Assembly: GCF_000702625.1 (NCBI RefSeq)
Contig: NZ_JNIS01000001.1
Location: 1,178,001-1,242,000, forward strand
Direction of reading: 5' to 3'
Source: Exiguobacterium oxidotolerans JCM 12280
GTDB lineage: Bacteria > Bacillota > Bacilli > Exiguobacteriales > Exiguobacteriaceae
DNA length: 64,000 bases
Part shown: piece after piece, positions 58,684 to 64,000 of the stretch
Position numbering within the stretch: position 1 is the first letter of the stretch
Layout: the number at the start of each line of letters is the position of its first letter
The notes under the pieces: generated by a model
The model's database searches: none
What the model was told of the DNA's origin: nothing
The model's input: the letters and a program-made list of their open reading frames with translations, nothing else
Program-made: the position numbers and the translations under genes

Positions 58684-58821
58684 CGTCCTTCTCCCATCCG
58701 GACTTTACCGTCGGCCTTGGAGTCTCACCAAGTCAGCCACAGTGCGTACACTGCAGGTCGCGGGCTCGTCGATCCATTGATCGCATCACCGCCGGTTGGG
58801 ATTTTCACCCTACCCCGAAGA
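58684..58821 (-). ncRNA. FMN riboswitch (RFN element)
   Basis: On the minus strand the conserved RFN blocks appear in order: TTCGGGGTAGGGTGAAAATC, CAACCGGCGGTGAT, AGCCCGCGA, GACTTGGTGAGACTCCAAGG, CCGACGGTAAAGTCCGGATG, GGAGAAGGA. FMN binding favours the terminator and shuts the rib operon. Confidence 0.97.
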
Positions 58822-58846
58822 ACTGGTTATTGAGTTATACAGCTCA

Positions 58847-58888
58847 AGATTAGCATAGGTCATTCTAAAATACAAAATGAATTGTATT
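58847..58888 (-). promoter_or_regulatory. Candidate rib promoter between the two riboswitches
   Basis: On the minus strand TTGTAT, 17 bases, TAATCT. The -35 lies within the inverted repeat AATACAA-N6-TTGTATT (58869-58888). If real, the rib operon does not depend on read-through from the SAM riboswitch. Confidence 0.5.
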
Positions 58889-58915
58889 TCATTCTCTTTT
58901 TTAGAAAAACATCAA

Positions 58916-58953
58916 AAAAGGACCCTTCTCTTAAAAGAAAAGGGTCCTCTCAT
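58916..58953 (-). terminator. Terminator of the minus-strand SAM riboswitch
   Basis: GGACCCTT and AAGGGTCC pair, followed by TTTTTTG on the minus strand. Confidence 0.92.
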
Positions 58954-58974
58954 CTGCACTAAGGCAGAATCCGC

Positions 58975-59080
58975 TCAGCTCATCTTTCAGACAAACGTCT
59001 GATGGAATTGGCACAGTACGACGTAAGAAGTCTGTCGCCGAGGTTTCGTAGGGCCAGTCCCTCCACCTCTCTCGATAAGT
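58975..59080 (-). ncRNA. SAM-I riboswitch (S-box) with no own gene
   Basis: On the minus strand: CTTATCGAGAGAGGTGGAGG, GACTGGCCCTACGAAACC, TCGGCGACAG, TGTGCCAATTCC, and the closing TCTGAAAGATGAG. All SAM-I core elements and the P1 stem (CTTATC/GATGAG) are intact. The next feature downstream is the rib promoter and FMN riboswitch. Confidence 0.96.
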
Positions 59081-59234
59081 GCTGCGGTATGAAGTTCATA
59101 TGTGTGATGTTTCAAGTCGTTCTTATGTCGTGAATCTACTGCTTACACTACGGGGATTCTGTTCTCAAGTCAACCATATTTTCAAAATTAAACCAAATTA
59201 CCCAGTTTATCAATTTCGACTTCTTTTTAACGTC

Positions 59235-59264
59235 TTGACAACGTATTTCAATCAATGCTATTCT
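59235..59264 (+). promoter_or_regulatory. Promoter of the esterase transcript
   Basis: TTGACA, an 18-base spacer and TATTCT, about 40 bases before the plus-strand SAM riboswitch. Confidence 0.7.
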
Positions 59265-59300
59265 CTTCACAATGATTATTCCGACAATTCCTATACGATA

Positions 59301-59397
59301 TATCAAGAGTGGGCGAGAGATCTGGCTCTACGAACCCACGGCAACCTGCAACATGCAAGGTGCTCCGACCAGCAAAGCCGATGCTTTGGATGATACT
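59301..59397 (+). ncRNA. SAM-I riboswitch upstream of the esterase
   Basis: TATCAAGAGTGGGCGAGAGA, TCTGGCTCTACGAACCC, CACGGCAACCTGCA, AAGGTGCTCC, and closing GGATGATA. P1 is TATCA/TGATA, P2 GTGGG/CCCAC, P4 GCAAAGC/GCTTTG. It is less canonical in the GAGGGACTGGCCC block (GAGAGATCTGGCTCT). Confidence 0.88.
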
Positions 59398-59403
59398 TAC
59401 GAT

Positions 59404-59440
59404 AAACTCGTAGTGCGCCTAAAGCACTACGAGTTTTTTA
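59404..59440 (+). terminator. SAM-controlled attenuator terminator
   Basis: ACTCGTAGTGC and GCACTACGAGT pair, followed by TTTTTT, just before the esterase ribosome site. Confidence 0.92.
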
Positions 59441-59459
59441 ATAGAAGGAGGAACCCTTT

Positions 59460-60218
59460 ATGAATTCATCATCACCTGTTCTGTGTGGCGCAGAAGATTT
59501 TTTGATTGAACGAGGTCCAATCGGTATTTTACTGTCTCACGGTTTTAACGCAACCCCTCAAAGCGTCCGCACTGTCGGAGAATATTTTGCCGCCCAAGGG
59601 TTCACTGTGTATGCTCCGCGCCTCGACGGGCACGGGACGAGTATCCAGGATTTCGAAGCGTCGACTGCCGAAGATTGGAAACAGAGCCTCCGTCAAGGGT
59701 TCGACGTCTTAACCAATCATTGTTCGTCCATCTTCATCGCCGGACAATCGATGGGTGCGACACTTGCCCTCGCCCTCGTCGCGGAAGGATTACCTGCTGA
59801 CGGATTGATTACGATCAATGCAGCGTTATCGATTCCTGCCTATGAAGCATTATCTTTCGAAGACTGTCCACGCTACTTGAAAGAAAGTACCCCAGACATT
59901 AAACGTGAAGCGTTTGAAATCATCTATGACCAGGTCCCTGTCGTCTGCGCATCGGAACTTTTAACCTTGATTGACGAGACACGTCCGCTCTTACCAACCA
60001 TCGAGATTCCAACGCTTATTTTATATTCTGCCGAAGACCATGTCGTCCCGCCTGAAAGCTCGGATTACCTTTATCAAGTCATCGGTGCGACGGACAAACG
60101 GAGCTATTGCCTGCTTGACTCCTATCATGTCGCGACCCTCGATCATGATCAAGAAACGATTGTCCACGAGGCAACACGCTTTGTGCACCAATATAGTCGT
60201 TTGAGCCACACCGGTTGA
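59460..60218 (+). CDS. Alpha/beta-hydrolase, carboxylesterase (Est30-like)
   Basis: A 252-residue serine hydrolase. Nucleophile elbow GQSMG (Ser near 99), oxyanion HG (LLSHGFNATPQS), acid Asp in YSAEDHVVPPESS and catalytic His in DSYHVATLD complete the triad. It matches short carboxylesterases or monoglyceride lipases of Bacillales, though homoserine acyltransferases share the fold. A strong AAGGAGG precedes the start. Control by a SAM-I riboswitch suggests a role linked to methionine or methyl metabolism, which is not the usual assignment for this family. Confidence 0.88.
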   Translation: MNSSSPVLCGAEDFLIERGPIGILLSHGFNATPQSVRTVGEYFAAQGFTVYAPRLDGHGTSIQDFEASTAEDWKQSLRQGFDVLTNHCSSIFIAGQSMGATLALALVAEGLPADGLITINAALSIPAYEALSFEDCPRYLKESTPDIKREAFEIIYDQVPVVCASELLTLIDETRPLLPTIEIPTLILYSAEDHVVPPESSDYLYQVIGATDKRSYCLLDSYHVATLDHDQETIVHEATRFVHQYSRLSHTG

Positions 60219-60297
60219 TGTCTTCCCTACGCAAAAGCAAGGAATGAAGACTGTTTCGATACGTGTCTAAACCGTCCAAAACAATATGAATGCGCAC

Positions 60298-60346
60298 AAA
60301 AATGGCCGATACTCCCCTCGAATGATGGGCGTATCGGCCATTTGAT
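60298..60346. terminator. Bidirectional terminator
   Basis: AAAATGGCCGATAC pairs with GTATCGGCCATTT, between the converging esterase and tdk genes. Confidence 0.85.
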
Positions 60347-60388
60347 TGATGTAGTCCTGACTGATGAGTCAGTCCTTCGTTTGCTTCA

Positions 60389-61009
60389 TCAGTTCTGTTG
60401 CTGTTTCTTCCATTGTTGCAGGGCTTGCGATTTCCCCGGCACTTCATGGCAGTGGCGGCAACGCGGCTCATACGACTCTGACGCACCGACTAAAATGATT
60501 GGATCATTGTAGTTGGCAGGTCGACCGTCGATTAAACGTTGCGTCCGTGATGCAGGGTCACCGCACGACAGGCAGATCGCCTGCAGTTTCGTGACGAACT
60601 CTGCCCGTGCGAGAAGTTCTGGCATCTTACCGAATGGTTCCGCCCGGAAGTCTTGATCGAGTCCGGCACAGATGACACGTTTTCCGTCTTGCGCGAGGGC
60701 CTCGATGACATCGACGATTTCATCATCAAAGAACTGCACTTCGTCAATCGCGACCACTTGTGTCTCTTGTGCGACTGCCGCGTACACGTCACGGCTCGTC
60801 GCCATCGGTACCGCGATGACAGAGTTGCCGACGTGAGAGACGACATGTTCTTCATGGTAACGGTCGTCGATCGCCGGTTTAAACACTTGGACCGGCAACT
60901 TCCCGTACTGTGCCCGTCGAACACGTCGAATCAATTCTTCCGACTTACCAGAGAACATACTTCCGCAAATCACTTCAATCCATCCGTACTGATTTATTAC
61001 ATGCATCAT
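60389..61009 (-). CDS. tdk: Thymidine kinase (type II)
   Basis: A 206-residue salvage kinase. P-loop [14 protein letters not shown], Walker B-like [13 protein letters not shown], and zinc-binding Cys ([18 protein letters not shown]) are intact. The neighbours rho-rpmE-tdk match Bacillus; DedA has been placed between tdk and rpmE on the other strand. Which of the two tandem ATG codons starts it is unresolved. Confidence 0.95.
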   Translation of the reverse strand: MMHVINQYGWIEVICGSMFSGKSEELIRRVRRAQYGKLPVQVFKPAIDDRYHEEHVVSHVGNSVIAVPMATSRDVYAAVAQETQVVAIDEVQFFDDEIVDVIEALAQDGKRVICAGLDQDFRAEPFGKMPELLARAEFVTKLQAICLSCGDPASRTQRLIDGRPANYNDPIILVGASESYEPRCRHCHEVPGKSQALQQWKKQQQN

Positions 61010-61190
61010 TGCAAAAACACCGTCCTCTAAAATTAGTCACTTTAACGAGTATAGCCCGAATCGATAATGAGAAAAAGAGTTGACTTCTCGAAATCAAAAA
61101 TCCATCCGTTCATTCCCATGATTCCCCACCTTGTCGTTTTAACTAGTCCTCATTTCCTGTACACTATAGAAGAAGAATTTATGAAGGAAG

Positions 61191-61841
61191 GTGTCCCCGA
61201 TCCATCACATATTACATGAAGTACTTCACCAATATGGTTCATTTGGACTTGCGCTTTTACTCGCAGGTGGAATCGTCGGGCTTCCCGTTCCCGATGAAAC
61301 GTTACTTGTCATGTCCGGTTTTTGGATGCATCAAGGCAATTTACCCTTAATCGGAACGATTATCGCCGCTTATGCCGGCAGCTGTATCGGGATGACGATC
61401 AGTTATCTCCTTGGTCTCAAACTCGGAATGCCGCTGCTCCACCGGATTGGTCCGAAGATGCGCATTTCAGAAAAACATATCCTAACGGCAGAAGCCGGCT
61501 TTCTTCGTTATGGCAAATCGGTCCTGATTATCGGATACTACATACCTGGTCTTCGGCAGCTGTCTGCTTTTTTCGCAGGCGTCTCGAAAATGCCTTTCCG
61601 GATCTTTGCATCCTACGCGTATACCGGCGCACTGATTTGGATTAGTGTTTTTCTCGGGGCTGGTTATTTCCTCGGTCGCCACTTCTCATTCAGTCGTGTC
61701 TTTGAGCAGTTCGCTAAAAATCCCGATTTACTGCCCTATGTCATCGGCATTGCCGGCGCCATCGGCTCATCTTTTATCTTAAAAACCTATCTTTCGTATC
61801 GCGCCCAGTTCAGTCTATACAAAAACAGCCTGCTCCAGTGA
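61191..61841 (+). CDS. DedA/SNARE-associated family membrane protein
   Basis: A 216-residue DedA protein with about five membrane segments and the motif GGIVGLPVPDETLLVMSGF, matching flippase-type members (undecaprenyl phosphate or phosphatidylethanolamine recycling in relatives). The start is uncertain: GTG 61191 lies right against GAAGGAAG, while the ATG at 61181 is in another frame. A start-region mutation or an unusual start codon is possible. Confidence 0.82.
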   Translation: MSPIHHILHEVLHQYGSFGLALLLAGGIVGLPVPDETLLVMSGFWMHQGNLPLIGTIIAAYAGSCIGMTISYLLGLKLGMPLLHRIGPKMRISEKHILTAEAGFLRYGKSVLIIGYYIPGLRQLSAFFAGVSKMPFRIFASYAYTGALIWISVFLGAGYFLGRHFSFSRVFEQFAKNPDLLPYVIGIAGAIGSSFILKTYLSYRAQFSLYKNSLLQ

Positions 61842-61863
61842 TGGAGACAGGCTGTTTTTTAAT
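61823..61863. terminator. Bidirectional terminator
   Basis: AACAGCCTGCTCC pairs with GGAGACAGGCTGTT, followed by TTTT, between dedA and rpmE. Confidence 0.9.
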
Positions 61864-61876
61864 GGATAGGTCGCAA

Positions 61877-62122
61877 TTACTTGCGGCCGTATTTTTTGTT
61901 GAAGCGATCGACACGACCGTCTGCAGCGTTGAACTTTTGACGACCAGTGTAGAATGGGTGCGAGTCCGAAGACACATCCACGCGGATGAGTGGGTACTCG
62001 TTTCCATCTTCCCAAGTGATTGTTTCGTTCGAAGAACGAGTAGAACCAGTTAAGAATTTGTACTCAGTAGTTGAATCCATAAATACAACTTTGTTGTAGT
62101 TTGGGTGAATTCCTTGTTTCAT
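61877..62122 (-). CDS. rpmE2: Ribosomal protein L31 type B (zinc-independent)
   Basis: An 81-residue L31. It has [19 protein letters not shown] and [14 protein letters not shown] and no Cys, so it belongs to the type that works without zinc. In B. subtilis the rho-linked gene encodes the Cys-containing form. It follows rho on the minus strand. Confidence 0.93.
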   Translation of the reverse strand: MKQGIHPNYNKVVFMDSTTEYKFLTGSTRSSNETITWEDGNEYPLIRVDVSSDSHPFYTGRQKFNAADGRVDRFNKKYGRK

Positions 62123-62219
62123 GGTTGATTTCTCTCCTTCCGCCCTGGTTCATTTGCTGAGCCAGAGTAAGTTACCTTCCTATACTAAACGATTTTTCAT
62201 CGTCTCGCAATACCTATTT

Positions 62220-63584
62220 TCAAGTCGGTGTATCTGTTTTGATTGTCCGTGGTTTAGCTGCTGCCCGGCGAATCGGCTTCTTCTTTTCCTTCAACAGTTC
62301 AACGAAGAATTCTTCATTATTTTTCGTATCCTTAATCTTGCGCAAGAAACTGTCGACGAACTCGTTTGATTCATTCATCGTCCGACGAATCGTCCACAAC
62401 GCATCGAGTTGATCTTTCGGTAGGAGCAACTCTTCTTTCCGTGTGCCGGATTTCCGGATATCGATCGCCGGGAAGATGCGACGCTCTGATAGTTTCCGGT
62501 CAAGATGAAGCTCCATGTTGCCGGTCCCTTTAAATTCTTCATAGATGACATCATCCATCCGCGAACCGGTCTCGACGAGTGCTGTCGCGAGAATCGTCAA
62601 ACTGCCGCCATGCTCGATGTTCCGCGCTGCTCCGAAGAAACGTTTTGGTTTATGGAAGGCAGCCGGGTCAATCCCACCCGATAGCGTCCGCCCACTCTGC
62701 GGAACGGTCAGGTTATAAGCCCGTGTCAGACGTGTGATCGAGTCCATCAAGATGACGACATCTTTTTTATGCTCGACGAGACGCATCGCCCGCTCGAGGA
62801 CGAGTTCTGAAATCCGGACGTGATTATCCGGTGTCTCATCAAACGTCGAACTGACGACGTCTGCTCCCGGTACGGAACGTTCGATGTCCGTCACTTCCTC
62901 CGGTCGTTCATCAATCAAAAGAATGATTAGCTCAACATCCGGATGGTTGACTTGAATCGAATTCGCAATCTCTTTTAACAAGGACGTCTTCCCTGCCTTC
63001 GGTGGTGCGACAATCAGTCCGCGTTGACCAAATCCGACTGGCGCAATCATGTCCATGACACGAACCGACAGATGACGCGGTTCTGTTTCAAGACGCATTA
63101 AACGATCGGGATAGATCGGTGTCAGTGCAGGGAAGAATAAACGGTTTCGTGCCGTGTCCGGTGCTTCCCCGTTCACTGCTTCAACGCTCAATAAACCTTG
63201 GAAACGTTCATTTTCCTTCGGTGGACGGACTTTTCCCGTGACGACATCTCCATTACGAAGATTAAAACGACGAATTTGTGAAGCGGCGATGTAGATATCT
63301 TCAGAGGATTGTGAGTAGTTGATGGGACGAAGGAAGCCGAAACCACCATCGTTTTGCATCTGTGGATTGCCGGGGATGACTTCAAGCACCCCTTCGAGGA
63401 AGTAGAGACCGGTTGATTCTGCTTGTGCTTTTAAAATCTTGAACATTAACTCACGCTTCCGCGCTTCCCGGTATTGCGGAACATTTTTTGCTTTCGCAAT
63501 TTCATATAAATCCTTCAATGTCAGGTTACCGAGTTGGGCAAGTGTATAGGAACGTTCTGGTTTATCGGTTTTTTCAGTTGGCAT
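62220..63584 (-). CDS. rho: Transcription termination factor Rho
   Basis: A 454-residue hexameric RNA helicase. N-terminal Rho_N helices ([24 protein letters not shown] as a domain), RNA-binding cold-shock-like domain ([13 protein letters not shown]), P-loop [16 protein letters not shown], Walker [12 protein letters not shown] and R loops ([21 protein letters not shown]). A Lys/Arg-rich C-terminal tail ([18 protein letters not shown]) is longer than in B. subtilis. ATG 63584 follows AGGTG by 7 bases and is preferred to the ATG at 63590. Confidence 0.95.
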   Translation of the reverse strand: MPTEKTDKPERSYTLAQLGNLTLKDLYEIAKAKNVPQYREARKRELMFKILKAQAESTGLYFLEGVLEVIPGNPQMQNDGGFGFLRPINYSQSSEDIYIAASQIRRFNLRNGDVVTGKVRPPKENERFQGLLSVEAVNGEAPDTARNRLFFPALTPIYPDRLMRLETEPRHLSVRVMDMIAPVGFGQRGLIVAPPKAGKTSLLKEIANSIQVNHPDVELIILLIDERPEEVTDIERSVPGADVVSSTFDETPDNHVRISELVLERAMRLVEHKKDVVILMDSITRLTRAYNLTVPQSGRTLSGGIDPAAFHKPKRFFGAARNIEHGGSLTILATALVETGSRMDDVIYEEFKGTGNMELHLDRKLSERRIFPAIDIRKSGTRKEELLLPKDQLDALWTIRRTMNESNEFVDSFLRKIKDTKNNEEFFVELLKEKKKPIRRAAAKPRTIKTDTPT

Positions 63585-63935
63585 ATGCATTCACCTATTC
63601 TTTATAAATTCAACAGCAAAGTTCTGTAACGTATTTAATGATAAAGCAAAAAAATCTTTTGTGAATTAAAGGTATCACATATCTACCACTTTCGTCGTGA
63701 TTTAGCGAATGGAAATTTCTTCTTTGTAATATTCCACGATATTATTGCAGTTATATTACAAAAAAGCGGTATTTTGTAGCGGAACTGAAAAAACGTTTTC
63801 ACACGACCGCATGCTAAGATATTCCTGCAGAGAAAAACTTACAAAGTCGTAAGGATGACTGCCTAAACAAACACTTAATGATTTCATTATATAACTCGGT
63901 CACATAAATTTTAATTAAAATGGAGGAATTCACAT
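63585..63935. other. Intergenic region between rho and a secreted protein
   Basis: AT-rich divergent promoter region. A partial cre-like stretch (AAAACGTTTTCAC near 63790) lacks the conserved outer bases. No RNA gene or ORF is recognised. Confidence 0.5.
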
Positions 63936-64000
63936 ATGAAACGTTTTCTAGCATCGGTCGCGACAGCAGCATTAGTGGTTTCAGGTTTTGCGTCAGTGGG
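63936..64000 (+). CDS. Secreted protein, N-terminus only (partial)
   Basis: ATG 63936 lies 9 bases after GGAGG and begins a signal peptide (MKRFLASVATAALVVSGFAS). The gene continues beyond the window; nothing more can be said. Confidence 0.65.
   Translation, partial: MKRFLASVATAALVVSGFASV

Noticed and set aside
59079-59463. Plus-strand ORFs before the esterase
   Set aside because: They cover the SAM riboswitch and its terminator, and lack ribosome sites.
63780-63800. cre site upstream of the last gene
   Set aside because: The central AACGTT is present but conserved outer bases do not match on either strand.

Overview
The window looks like chromosomal DNA of a low-to-mid GC Firmicute (Bacillales), most like Exiguobacterium. 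This rests on protein character, strong AGGAGG ribosome sites and gene order; no database was searched. The backbone follows the Bacillus/Listeria order rho - rpmE - tdk ... prfA - prmC - ywlC - ywlE - rpiB - ywlG - glyA ... upp - mnaA - atpZIBEFHAGDC - ywzB - murA - mbl, nearly all on the minus strand. Sporulation genes that sit in this order in Bacillus subtilis (spoIIR near ywlC, spoIID/spoIIID between murA and mbl) are absent, which fits a non-spore-former.

Layout: 1-12.5 kb holds a truncated secreted protein, a small winged-helix protein with an AI-2E-type transporter, a large sensor kinase, a beta-hydroxyacid dehydrogenase, two flagellar rod genes (flhO/flhP) with a SigD-like promoter, a degenerate GGDEF/EAL protein and a drug-efflux MFS pump. 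At 12.7-13.5 kb lies a secreted TIM-barrel-like gene broken by one in-frame TGA. At 13.9-17.5 kb is a Fur-box-controlled siderophore ABC operon (yclNOPQ type). At 17.6-18.8 kb there is a gene-free repeat block. At 18.8-29.2 kb are mbl, murA, ywzB and the complete ATP synthase operon. At 30-43 kb are mnaA, upp, a membrane-anchored hypothetical, a two-component/ABC cluster with a broken permease, and the glyA-to-prfA housekeeping run. At 43-45.4 kb is a YtrA-type regulator with an ABC exporter. At 45.4-49.7 kb are treR, treP and treA. At 50-55 kb are an alanine/glycine symporter, a lipoprotein and a membrane GGDEF-EAL protein. At 55-58.8 kb is the riboflavin operon under an FMN riboswitch. At 58.9-59.4 kb are two divergent SAM-I riboswitches. 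The window ends with a SAM-riboswitch-controlled esterase, tdk, a DedA protein, rpmE type B, rho and the start of another secreted protein.

The two most unusual signals are not genes. First, a family of 80-250 bp GC-rich intergenic elements occurs at least eight times. The copies share short conserved motifs (GACTCCTACGGGAAAA, GAGACCC, GGCTTGCG) while their stems change sequence but keep pairing, as expected of a structured RNA or a palindromic mobile repeat. Second, a canonical SAM-I riboswitch with its own terminator lies directly upstream of the FMN riboswitch of the rib operon with no gene between them.
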